Below, piece after piece: positions 1 to 6,984 of a stretch of DNA of 20,835 bases (position 1 is the stretch's first letter; every line of letters starts with the position of its first letter). The position numbers and the translations under genes are program-made. The stretch is from Selenomonadaceae bacterium (GTDB taxonomy: Bacteria; Bacillota; Negativicutes; Selenomonadales; Selenomonadaceae), in NCBI GenBank assembly GCA_016280345.1, contig JAEEGN010000235.1:1-20835 (forward strand). The letters are read 5' to 3'. The notes below the pieces were generated by a model. The model was not told the DNA's origin. It saw only the letters and a program-made list of their open reading frames with translations, and searched no databases.

Positions 1-10
1 CGCCGACCGC

Positions 11-1114
11 CTATGCCCCGAGGCAGGGTTGGCCGAAGGCGAACAACGTCTCGTTGATGGTGAAGATGTCGTATTCCTCCCGTTCGATGAAGTATTCGAC
101 GATAATATCCGCTTTGTTGCTATGGGAGAGCGCGTAACCCGCGCGCCCGATGAAGTCTTTCGTTTCGTCAAGGTTCAGCTCCAGCGCGACGGCGAAGGCC
201 AGAGCTGTTTTCTTGCCCGGCTGGTAGTTGGGATTTTTGCGGATTTTCGCGAAATGTTTGCGATCGACGTTGGCGCGTTTGTAGATTTCCGGGTCAGTCT
301 TTCCTTTCAGGGAAATGAGCCGCAAAAGCGCTTCGGAAAAGGTGTCGTCCACCTCGTCGAGCAAATCGGGCAGCGAGCGCGCGTTTTTCTTCGACGCGGC
401 TGTTTTTGCGGCGCCTCCGCGTGCAGCCGTCATTTTCGCCGCGGAACCCTTTCCCGCCCTTTGGCGCGGCTCCATAATGAATGAAACCGCGACTTCCTCC
501 ACAACCTCATCGCCCAGGCAGGGAAGCCTTAATGCTTCCCGGCGCCTCGTTTGCTCTTCGAGGCTGCTTTCCTCATCGTGGAATTCTTCGAGATAATTCC
601 TGTCCAGATAATCCTGCACGTTTTCGAAAAGCGCGCGGGAAATCCTGAACGCGTTGCGGTCGAACACCACGAGAAAAACGTGGATCTCATGCTCCGCGAG
701 AAACGCCCGGATCGCCTGTGTCGCCGCAGCGATGGCGATCTCCGCCGGACAGCCGAAGACGCCCGCCGAGATCAGGGGGAACGCAATGGAGGCGCAATGT
801 TTTTCAACGGCAAGGCGCAAAGCGTTTTCATAGCACCGGGCGAGAAGTTCCCTTTCCCCGTGATTCCCATCATTCCAAACCGGGCCGACGGTATGTACGA
901 CGTATTTCGCCGGCAGCCGGAACGCGGGCGTGATGAACGCGTCACCGGCGGCGATGTCGCCGATTTTCCGGCGCGCGTCCAAAAGCTCCGGCCCCGCGGC
1001 CTGATGAATGGCGGCATCCGCGCCCCCGCCCACGTCCGCGCCCGGATGCGCCGAATTGACGATGACGTCCACCTTCATTTTCGTGATGTCGTTCCGTATG
1101 ATTTCCAATGGCAT
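11..1114 (-). CDS. Macro-domain (ADP-ribose-binding) protein with C-terminal helical domain
   Basis: The protein is 367 aa. Residues 1-165 form a macro domain of the O-acetyl-ADP-ribose deacetylase/YmdB type: VDVIVNSAHPG, VGGGADAAIH, HTVGPVW and the phosphate-loop motif ISAGVFGCP are all visible. Such domains bind ADP-ribose and often hydrolyse ADP-ribosyl or O-acetyl-ADP-ribose bonds in the cytoplasm. The Asn that is usually catalytic is His23 here, while Asp33 is kept. Residues 166-262 are a charged, Ala/Lys-rich linker. Residues 263-367 form a helical domain (IYKRANVDRKHFAKIR, LELNLDETKDFIGRAGYALS) that resembles a HTH-like module often fused to macro domains in Firmicutes. The frame stays open up to 1273, but ATG 1114 has a strong GGGAGGT 7 nt upstream and starts right at the domain, so it is preferred. 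The gene has no visible operon partner. Family assignment is firm; substrate and activity are unknown. Confidence 0.88.
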   Translation of the reverse strand: MPLEIIRNDITKMKVDVIVNSAHPGADVGGGADAAIHQAAGPELLDARRKIGDIAAGDAFITPAFRLPAKYVVHTVGPVWNDGNHGERELLARCYENALRLAVEKHCASIAFPLISAGVFGCPAEIAIAAATQAIRAFLAEHEIHVFLVVFDRNAFRISRALFENVQDYLDRNYLEEFHDEESSLEEQTRRREALRLPCLGDEVVEEVAVSFIMEPRQRAGKGSAAKMTAARGGAAKTAASKKNARSLPDLLDEVDDTFSEALLRLISLKGKTDPEIYKRANVDRKHFAKIRKNPNYQPGKKTALAFAVALELNLDETKDFIGRAGYALSHSNKADIIVEYFIEREEYDIFTINETLFAFGQPCLGA

Positions 1115-1445
1115 GAAATATACCTCCCGTTGAAAACGATTGCCGCCGCCGCGCGTCTCCGACCATCTGAACCGCCGGGCGCCACCGCGGCAGCGAACAA
1201 CCTCCCGGCAATTCCTTTCCCCGTAACAATTCGCCGCCGCCCGCCTCATTCCTTCCTGCCGGGGTAAATTCATCCCCTTTGAGAAGCGACCAGCATCCCG
1301 TGAACGAAAGATTCAATAGATCTTTTGATAATTTTTATTTTAAGAGTTACGTTTTTATCGTAAAATTGCGATATAATTTTATATAAGGATTCTAAACAAA
1401 GGACACTTTTTACGTCAACTATATCAGAAAAGGGGGTGGCGAAGC
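1115..1445. promoter_or_regulatory. Divergent intergenic region between macro gene and flagellin
   Basis: This is 331 bp without a convincing gene. Positions 1129-1310 are GC-rich and hold nothing I recognise. Positions 1316-1430 are strikingly AT-rich, as expected of a promoter. A TATAAT lies at 1372-1377, with a weak -35-like TTACGT at 1347-1352 (19-bp spacing). Two inverted repeats overlap it: TTACG/CGTAA (1347-1363) and AAAATT/AATTTT around a 7-bp centre (1362-1380). No good sigma-28 (TAAA-N15-GCCGATAT) promoter was found, although CGATAT occurs at 1369-1374. A strong RBS (AGGGGG, 1431-1436) precedes the flagellin ATG by 9 nt. The promoter assignment is tentative. Confidence 0.4.
1122..1128 (-). 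promoter_or_regulatory. Ribosome binding site deciding the macro-protein start
   Basis: GGGAGGT on the minus strand lies 7 nt before ATG 1114. No comparable site was seen in front of the upstream in-frame start at 1273. The 53 extra residues from that start would be Arg/Gly-rich and unlike a macro domain. Confidence 0.75.
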
Positions 1446-4382
1446 ATGGCGATGAAAGTCAAGACCAACACATCCGCGACGAATACGCTGAACCGGTTGA
1501 ACAAGAACGCCCGCGCGCTCGGAAAGAGCTTGCAGAAACTCTCCTCGGGCATGGAAATCAACAGCGCCGGCGACGACGCCTCCGGGTACTCGATCTCGGA
1601 ACGGATGCGGGTACGCCTCCAATCACTGGAGCAAGACGAGAACAACGTCCAGAACGGCGCCTCGCTCCTGCGGGTGGCTGAGGGAGCAATCCAGCAGCAA
1701 CTTGAAATCATGAAGCAGATCAAAAAAAAGGTCATCGATGCCGACAACGACACGAATACCGACCTGGACCGCGCCACCATCCAGAAGGAAATCAACCAGA
1801 GCTATGACGAGATTGAGAACATCGCCTTCGAGACGACTTACAACGGCAAACGTCTGCTGGTTGGTGATACCGTAGCCGCCACCGTGGAAAGCTGGCGCGT
1901 CACCAATACAGCCGTCCTGGCCCCGGACAGCGATGATCTGAACGCTATTCCCGAAAACTATTCAAGCGATCCCTATGTGTCATCGGATGGGACAAAATAT
2001 GACAAATTCACAGAATGGAGCACGTCCCCGACAACGCTGGACGCACTGGGTCTGGCCGCCACGAACACGTTCAGCGGCGGCGCGACCGTATCCACGCCCC
2101 GGGTCATCACGCTGGACCTATCAGCCTGCAACGCATCCACGCTCAACAACAACGATGTCGGCATCGGGTTTTACGTTGATCAGGGGTACGCTTCTTCCAA
2201 CTCTTCTACGAGGAAGTATTTTGTCCTGACGAAGGATTCGAGCGCGACCTATAACATCGTTACCGGAGCGAATTCAACCACGCAGGCAACCAAGATTGTC
2301 GTCAATTCCTCCATGTCGAAATCGCAGATTGCCCAGGCGATGGCAACAGCCATAAACGGACAAACCAACGCCTCACTGATGAAAGCGACGGTTGACGGCG
2401 AAAAAGTCGTGATTACGACGCAAAGCGGTTATACGGACGTGGGCTATGCGAACAACTGCACAGCCTATGGATTCAAAAGCGAGGAAAACCCGGCGGCCGA
2501 ACTTTACACATACGATTCTCATACGACAGGAAGTACCGGTATTTCCTGGGGTTATTTGAGCGGGGGAAACTTCGCGGTCGTCAAGACACCGGACAACCCC
2601 GACGCAGTCGAGCAGCCAGCCCGTCCTGACACGCTTACGCGCAACGTTGCCGGCGTAACCTCGGGCACAGGCATCCGGCTCTATGGACCGGGCGGTTCGG
2701 GGGTAAAGCTGACGTTCGTGGACGGCGCCTCCGGCTACAGCAACGGAACCATCGGCAAGAGCTTCAACGGTACCGCGACCATTGCCGGGCTTTCGGTGAC
2801 GATGGACGGCAGCGGCAACATCACGTTCTCGACGCCGCATACCAGCAGTTCCTCATACCGCGCGGTGGATGGTCTGGAAACAACCAGTACCAAACGCGTT
2901 ACGGGAACCGTCGCGGTGAAAGCAATGAAATCGCTGACAGACCTTGGCGCCACAAGGACCATCACCGCGGCGACGAATTCCTCCGAGACCACAGCCTCCT
3001 GCGAGTTGGACCTGACCGCCTACACCGGCAAGCATGACGAATCCGACATGGAAGATTTCATCAGCGCCATGAAGGGCAAACTCATGACCTGGAGCTACCG
3101 GACAAATAAACAATACAACTATTCCTCTTACCGGAATAGTCAGACCTTTGGCTTCATCGACACGGGCGGCACTGCAAACATCTCGCCCGCGACGAACCAG
3201 TCCCGCTCCAGGGACGCCCTGCTCCCCGTAGCCGGAGCGACGGCGTTCGATCTCAACGAACTGCGCGGCCTGGTCTCTGCCAGCCAGTCGGTTGCGGATG
3301 TGGTCTCTGACTGGTTGAAGAGCAAATTGGGCAACAACCGCGTCAAGACGCATAACGACGACAGTTCCATCGACGAAGGCAAGCTCAAGTTCCAGGCCAA
3401 CCTGACAGGAAAAGCGGGAAACGACGACAGGATCACGATTGCTGACGGGACACTGCGCTCTTACGACCTGGATTTTGCTTCCTCCCTGGAGGGGAAATCA
3501 ATCCCCGAAGACCTCAACGGCCGGGGCTTTCGCGTATATTGCGCAACACATCACGGACAGTGGTTCAACTTCGAATTAATCAACGGCATGGAAAGCCTTG
3601 AAAGCAAGCCGAAGAGCGGCACCGAAACGCTGGATATCAAGACGCTCCTGATTGACGTCTCGGCGGTCAGGGACGCGAACGACCTGGTGGCGGCCATCTA
3701 CGACCAGGCAATGCCTACCCTGACCAGCGGCGATTCCTATTGGGATCACTATTTCCGGCTGGCAGCGGATACCGAGAACGGGACGCTGACGATTTACGAC
3801 CGGCGCACCCGGAACGTCAATACCGGGGAATTCGAGTACCAGATTCACGGCGCGAAAGTCGCCGACGGCGTCCTTGACAACGTCGTGAAATCGAAACGCA
3901 AGATTTACGTCAAGGACCTCGTGATTCAGCATACGGATCGTGCCAATCAGAATATCCACGTCCGTATCCCCCAGACGACGATGGACCACATTTTCGGCTT
4001 CCTGCCCGAGAATAAGAACATCAAGGAATTTAACGTCTTTACTGCCCAAAGCCGGGAGGAGCTCCTGGGCAATCAGGCGGGAAAGACCCGTAGCGGCAAT
4101 GTCATCGCCGAGGACGAGAAGGGCTATCTGGACAAGGCCATCGACTATCTGACGGACGCGAACACTCTAATTGGCGCCCAGATTAGCCGCCTGCGGACAG
4201 CAGAGACCAATATTGTCACTTCACAAGAAAACACGACGGCCAGCGAATCCACCATCCGGGACGCTGACATGGCGAAGGAGATGGCGACGTACACGAAGAA
4301 CAACGTGCTCCTGCAGGCCTCCCAGTCCATGCTGTCCCAGGCGAACCAGAACAGCTCGCAGGTGTTGAGCCTCTTGCAATGA
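1446..4382 (+). CDS. fliC: Flagellin, giant (978 aa) with very large central insertion
   Basis: This is the flagellar filament subunit, exported by the flagellar type III apparatus and polymerised outside the cell. Residues 1 to about 146 are the conserved D0/D1 N-terminus (LNRLNKNARALGKSLQKLSS, SGYSISERMR, ETTYNGKRLLVGD). The conserved C-terminal part starts near residue 829 (TDRANQNIHVRIP) and continues through the D1 helix GYLDKAIDYLTDANTLIGAQ (from 893) to the D0 tail MLSQANQNSSQVLSLLQ. Classic flagellins have about 270-500 aa. Here about 680 Ser/Thr/Gly-rich residues lie between, forming surface D2/D3-type domains. The segment around residues 690-800 (GFRVYCATHHGQWFNFE, LAADTENGTLTIYD) resembles Selenomonas-type flagellins. 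No HExxH protease motif is present, so it is not a flagellinolysin. It is monocistronic, with its own RBS and terminator. No flaG, fliD or csrA gene is adjacent. Confidence 0.96.
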   Translation: MAMKVKTNTSATNTLNRLNKNARALGKSLQKLSSGMEINSAGDDASGYSISERMRVRLQSLEQDENNVQNGASLLRVAEGAIQQQLEIMKQIKKKVIDADNDTNTDLDRATIQKEINQSYDEIENIAFETTYNGKRLLVGDTVAATVESWRVTNTAVLAPDSDDLNAIPENYSSDPYVSSDGTKYDKFTEWSTSPTTLDALGLAATNTFSGGATVSTPRVITLDLSACNASTLNNNDVGIGFYVDQGYASSNSSTRKYFVLTKDSSATYNIVTGANSTTQATKIVVNSSMSKSQIAQAMATAINGQTNASLMKATVDGEKVVITTQSGYTDVGYANNCTAYGFKSEENPAAELYTYDSHTTGSTGISWGYLSGGNFAVVKTPDNPDAVEQPARPDTLTRNVAGVTSGTGIRLYGPGGSGVKLTFVDGASGYSNGTIGKSFNGTATIAGLSVTMDGSGNITFSTPHTSSSSYRAVDGLETTSTKRVTGTVAVKAMKSLTDLGATRTITAATNSSETTASCELDLTAYTGKHDESDMEDFISAMKGKLMTWSYRTNKQYNYSSYRNSQTFGFIDTGGTANISPATNQSRSRDALLPVAGATAFDLNELRGLVSASQSVADVVSDWLKSKLGNNRVKTHNDDSSIDEGKLKFQANLTGKAGNDDRITIADGTLRSYDLDFASSLEGKSIPEDLNGRGFRVYCATHHGQWFNFELINGMESLESKPKSGTETLDIKTLLIDVSAVRDANDLVAAIYDQAMPTLTSGDSYWDHYFRLAADTENGTLTIYDRRTRNVNTGEFEYQIHGAKVADGVLDNVVKSKRKIYVKDLVIQHTDRANQNIHVRIPQTTMDHIFGFLPENKNIKEFNVFTAQSREELLGNQAGKTRSGNVIAEDEKGYLDKAIDYLTDANTLIGAQISRLRTAETNIVTSQENTTASESTIRDADMAKEMATYTKNNVLLQASQSMLSQANQNSSQVLSLLQ

Positions 4383-4393
4383 GTCCTCCCTGT

Positions 4394-4433
4394 AGAAAAA
4401 CCGCCCGGAGCGATTGCTCCGGGCGGTTTTTCT
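4394..4433. terminator. Bidirectional rho-independent terminator
   Basis: This is a perfect 18-bp stem with a GATT loop (4412-4415). The GC core CCGCCCGGAGC is flanked by A-runs on the left and T-runs on the right, so it can terminate both the flagellin transcript (plus) and the ABC-operon transcript (minus). It starts 11 nt after the flagellin stop and 28 nt beyond the binding-protein stop. Confidence 0.93.
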
Positions 4434-4461
4434 GTGGCAATTCCGGTTTTGGCGAGCTGTC

Positions 4462-6030
4462 TTATTTGACGTCGAGGTCCGCCGTGACCTGGTAGTAGTC
4501 ACAGGGATGGGCGTCGTAGCCGGTGACGCCGGCCTTCGAGACCAGGCTCATTTGGAGGAAGGAACAGAAGACGTAGGCGTTGTCATCGAGAATGGTCTGC
4601 TGCATATCGACGGCGAGCTTCGCCCGCCTTGCCGGGTCGAATTCGGAGGCCATCTCCTTCGCCTGGGCTTCGAGACGGTCGCTGTGGTAGTGGCCGTTGT
4701 TGACGGGCGAAGCGTCAAGGCAGCAGGAGGTGAAGAAATACTCGGGGTCGCCGGTGGGAGCCGTCACCATCGCGCTGGCATAAACGTCCCAGGTGGCCGG
4801 GTCCTTGCGGAGCTTGTTATGGTCGGCGGTGCAGTTGATCTCAGCGTTGATGCCAATGGCCTTGAGGGCCGCCTGGGCGGACTCGGCCAGCAGCGGCAGT
4901 TCCTGACGGCTGGGGTAGGTCAGCCAGCGGATTGTGAGCTTCCGGCCGTCCTTCTCGCGGGTGCCATCGCCGTCCGTATCGATCCAGCCGGCGGATTCCA
5001 GCACTTTCTTCGCGCCCTCGGGATTGTAAGTCTCCGTCTTCACCTTGTCACCGCCGAAGGCAAAGCCGGCGGGAAATACACCGTTGCCCGGATAGCCGTT
5101 GCCGCGGAGCAGCGTCTTCACGAACCCCTCCTTGTCGATGCCCATGGCAATTGCCTTGCGGACGGCGGGATCGGAAGCGAGGGGGCTTTCGTAGTTCATC
5201 CAGAGGAAAAAAGCCCGGGTGGTCGCGACTTTCGAGAAGCGGAACTGGTCGTTCTGGAACCGCGGATAGCTTTCATAGGCCAAACCGTAAGCGGCGTCAA
5301 TCTCGCCGGACTGGAGCGCCGCCGCCAGAGTGTCGCCATTGGCGATATTGCGGATGGTGAGGGTGTCAAGGCGCGGCTTGCCGCCCCAGTAATTCTCGTT
5401 CTTCTTCAGCGTGATATGGTCGCCGGACTTGCAATCGACGGCGATATAGGGGCCGGTTCCGGCGACGATGCCGTCCTTCACCCCCGCCTTCACGTCAACG
5501 ATGCAGCCATAGGGATCGCCGAGGGAATGGAGAAGCGCCGGCCGCGGGATTTTCGTCCGGATGGTCAGCGTCTGCCCCGCCGCCTCGACGGCGTCAATCT
5601 GAAGGTCGCTGCCGGCACGATCGTGCTTCTTGACGAGGGCCTCCAGGCATTCCTTCACGGCGGCGGCATCCAGGGCCCGGCCGCTGTGGAATTTAACGCC
5701 GTCCCGCAGGGTGAGCTGCCAGGTCAGGGGATCGACGTTCTCCCAGGATTTCGCCAGCCACGGCTGGACTTCCATCTTGTCCGAATAGCGAACCAGCGTC
5801 TCGCCGACGCCGTAGCGGATGCAGGGCCAGCCTGAGTAGCTGTTGTGCGGATCGATGTCGGGTTCGCCGTTCTCCGGGTTGAAGGTGGTGTCGCCAACGG
5901 TCATTTTCTTCCCGACGGACGGCGCGGAGCCGGTGCTTTTCTCTCCGGCGCCGCTGCCGCCGCAACCGGCGAGAAGCCCCGCCGCCAGGCAAAGTATCAG
6001 GAGGAACGCGAAGATTCTTTTCATTTTCAT
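4462..6030 (-). CDS. ABC importer substrate-binding lipoprotein, family 5 (nickel/peptide type)
   Basis: The 522-aa protein is the extracytoplasmic receptor of the importer encoded upstream. Residues 1-23 are a lipoprotein signal: a positive N-terminus, a hydrophobic core and the lipobox LLAGC with Cys23. The mature part is an SBP_bac_5 protein (NikA/DppA/OppA fold): ETLVRYSDKMEVQPWLAKSW, WQLTLRDGVKFHSGRALD, GTGPY and KKNENYWGGKP are family hallmarks. Length fits the family. The partner permeases look NikB/NikC-like, which favours nickel or a metal-chelate ligand, but a peptide ligand cannot be excluded. It is the last gene of the operon, 213 bp after the methyltransferase gene. Two starts are possible: ATG 6030 (AGGA 7 nt upstream) or ATG 6024 (GGGG 7 nt upstream). 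They differ by two residues. Confidence 0.92.
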   Translation of the reverse strand: MKMKRIFAFLLILCLAAGLLAGCGGSGAGEKSTGSAPSVGKKMTVGDTTFNPENGEPDIDPHNSYSGWPCIRYGVGETLVRYSDKMEVQPWLAKSWENVDPLTWQLTLRDGVKFHSGRALDAAAVKECLEALVKKHDRAGSDLQIDAVEAAGQTLTIRTKIPRPALLHSLGDPYGCIVDVKAGVKDGIVAGTGPYIAVDCKSGDHITLKKNENYWGGKPRLDTLTIRNIANGDTLAAALQSGEIDAAYGLAYESYPRFQNDQFRFSKVATTRAFFLWMNYESPLASDPAVRKAIAMGIDKEGFVKTLLRGNGYPGNGVFPAGFAFGGDKVKTETYNPEGAKKVLESAGWIDTDGDGTREKDGRKLTIRWLTYPSRQELPLLAESAQAALKAIGINAEINCTADHNKLRKDPATWDVYASAMVTAPTGDPEYFFTSCCLDASPVNNGHYHSDRLEAQAKEMASEFDPARRAKLAVDMQQTILDDNAYVFCSFLQMSLVSKAGVTGYDAHPCDYYQVTADLDVK

Positions 6031-6094
6031 ACCCCTTTCCTTTTCACCATGGCACCTTTTATCCGATGCTAACGAGCGCTAAGACTCCCGTCCT

Positions 6095-6181
6095 CTAAGG
6101 CGGGAGATAAACGCTCGTAAAGCCTGGGTAAATTCGGCTAAATTCAGTGGGAGTTAAAACTCCCACTGAACAAGTCTCATT
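6095..6181 (-). pseudogene. Vestigial 3' end of a TnpB-like gene (28 codons)
   Basis: On the minus strand, 28 sense codons are open between an in-frame TAA and a TAG at 6095-6097. The frame ends SVGVLTPTEFSRIY...VYLPP, which resembles the variable tails of Firmicute IS605 OrfB/TnpB proteins. Everything upstream is missing, including the RuvC domain and the zinc-finger cysteines. It cannot make an active protein. The identification depends mainly on the nested hairpin and is uncertain. Confidence 0.4.
6143..6170. repeat. Perfect 13-bp inverted repeat
   Basis: TTCAGTGGGAGTT and AACTCCCACTGAA are separated by only two bases. The repeat lies inside the IS605-like remnant, 113 nt upstream of the binding-protein start. 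As RNA it would fold into a strong stem-loop. It has no U-tract, so it is not a standard terminator. Confidence 0.85.
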
Positions 6182-6186
6182 TTATT

Positions 6187-6234
6187 GCCGCCACGCCCTC
6201 GCGGGCTTCCAGACGCCCGCGAAGGTGTGGCGGC
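6187..6234 (-). repeat. 20-bp stem-loop after the methyltransferase stop
   Basis: Arms 6187-6206 and 6215-6234 pair around an 8-nt loop, with one mismatch and one wobble in the operon's transcript. The core is CGCGGGC/GCCCGCG and the base is GCCGCCAC/GTGGCGGC. It begins 9 nt after the methyltransferase stop. On the minus strand it is followed by AATAAAATGAG rather than a U-run. It is therefore more likely an mRNA-stabilising or partial-attenuation structure than a full terminator. Confidence 0.7.
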
Positions 6235-6243
6235 GCCAAACGG

Positions 6244-6969
6244 CTATTTATGCGCCGCGATGGCAAAGACCGCCGCCGGGTTGTAAAATTCGTCCTGTTC
6301 GGCGTAGATCCGTCCGCCGACGCCCGCATCGATGCTGATGCGCCCGAAGCCCGCGTCCAGCAGCAGGCGGACGTCCCATTCCGGCCGCTTCTGCTGATAG
6401 GCGCAGAGTTCCAGGGTAATCTCGTCCCCCTCCTTCAGCAGCGCGGCGGGAATCCGCTTATGCGCGTGGTCCGGCAGCAGCGACAGGTCCTCGGCACTCG
6501 AGAAGTCATGGCAGTAATCGGCGTCGAAATTGACGAGAACGCCGCCCGGCGCCAGCAGCTTGTACCATGCCTGGTAAGCCTCGTCGAGATGCGGCAACGT
6601 CCAGGTGAGGTTGCGCGTCACGATGGCGTCGAAGCTCTCCTCCGGAAAGGCCGGCGCTTCCGCGTCCATGACCAGGAACCGGGCCGCGACCTTGAGAGTC
6701 TTGGCGGAGGTTTCCGCGTAGCGGATCATCTTTTCCGAGAAATCGATGCCCGTGACCTCATGGCCGGCGGCCGCCAGCAGGCAGGCCAGGAATCCCGCCC
6801 CGGTGCCGGCGTCGAGGATCCGCAGCGGGTTTCCCGACGGCAGATAATGCCCGAGTTCGCGCCGCCAGCGACCGAGCTTGGCGCTTTTCCACTCCCGGAG
6901 CCGCTGCCGGGTAAAGGACGGGGCCCGTCGCGTCCAGTAGTTTCTGACGTGTTCCTTGAGCTGTTCCAT
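6244..6969 (-). CDS. Class I SAM-dependent methyltransferase in ABC-importer operon
   Basis: The protein is 241 aa. The Rossmann-type methyltransferase fold is clear: motif I ILDAGTGAGFLACLLAA (about residues 51-67), the acidic end of beta-2 in VTGIDFSEKMI, then FLVMDAEAPAFPEESFDAIV and the motif VTRNLTWTLPHLDEAY. LAPGGVLVNFDADY follows. It binds S-adenosylmethionine in the cytoplasm; the acceptor cannot be read from sequence. It starts 15 nt after the second ATPase gene, with a GAGGGGG site, and is evidently co-transcribed with the importer. Similar methyltransferases occur beside nickel-type ABC importers, which suggests a role in modifying the ligand or a metal chelator. That role is inference. 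No metallophore synthase (nicotianamine-synthase-like or opine dehydrogenase) is in the window. Confidence 0.88.
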   Translation of the reverse strand: MEQLKEHVRNYWTRRAPSFTRQRLREWKSAKLGRWRRELGHYLPSGNPLRILDAGTGAGFLACLLAAAGHEVTGIDFSEKMIRYAETSAKTLKVAARFLVMDAEAPAFPEESFDAIVTRNLTWTLPHLDEAYQAWYKLLAPGGVLVNFDADYCHDFSSAEDLSLLPDHAHKRIPAALLKEGDEITLELCAYQQKRPEWDVRLLLDAGFGRISIDAGVGGRIYAEQDEFYNPAAVFAIAAHK

Positions 6970-6984
6970 GCGGTTTCCCCCTCG

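Larger units (their letters stand above)
6065..6181 (-). mobile_element. Probable right-end remnant of an IS200/IS605 (tnpB) element
   Basis: Read on the minus strand, this stretch holds the end of an open frame (6181-6095), a perfect palindrome (6143-6170), and then a terminal hairpin. The hairpin has an outer stem ACGAGCG/CGCTCGT (6072-6118) and an inner stem CTCCCG/CGGGAG (6085-6106), with CCT/AGG extending it inward. The TAG stop of the frame sits in the apical loop of that hairpin. A stop codon buried in the right-end hairpin is the usual design of IS605-family tnpB elements, where the same region forms the scaffold of the omega RNA. No left end, tnpA or full tnpB remains. The assignment rests on recalled sequence style and architecture, not on a database match. 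The boundaries are approximate. Confidence 0.55.

Noticed and set aside
551..1267. 238-codon plus-strand open frame opposite the macro gene
   Set aside because: Antisense of the macro domain, without a family signature and without an RBS of comparable quality.
1115..1273. Extended N-terminus of the macro protein (start at 1273)
   Set aside because: The added 53 residues are Arg/Gly-rich and lie before a strong RBS and ATG at 1114 that begin exactly at the domain.
1446..4382. Possible flagellinolysin (flagellin with a metalloprotease insert)
   Set aside because: No HExxH zinc-protease motif occurs anywhere in the central region.
4414..5835. 473-codon plus-strand open frame opposite the binding-protein gene
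   Set aside because: Antisense shadow of a GC-rich gene. The minus-strand product has a lipobox and clear family motifs, while this frame shows no recognisable domain.
6143..6234. Possible CRISPR or tandem repeat array
   Set aside because: The repeats are different inverted repeats rather than regularly spaced copies of one direct repeat.
6040..6243. Metal riboswitch (for example NiCo) before the receptor gene
   Set aside because: I could not match the conserved core or junction of any known metal riboswitch. The nested stop-codon hairpin fits an IS605 right end better.
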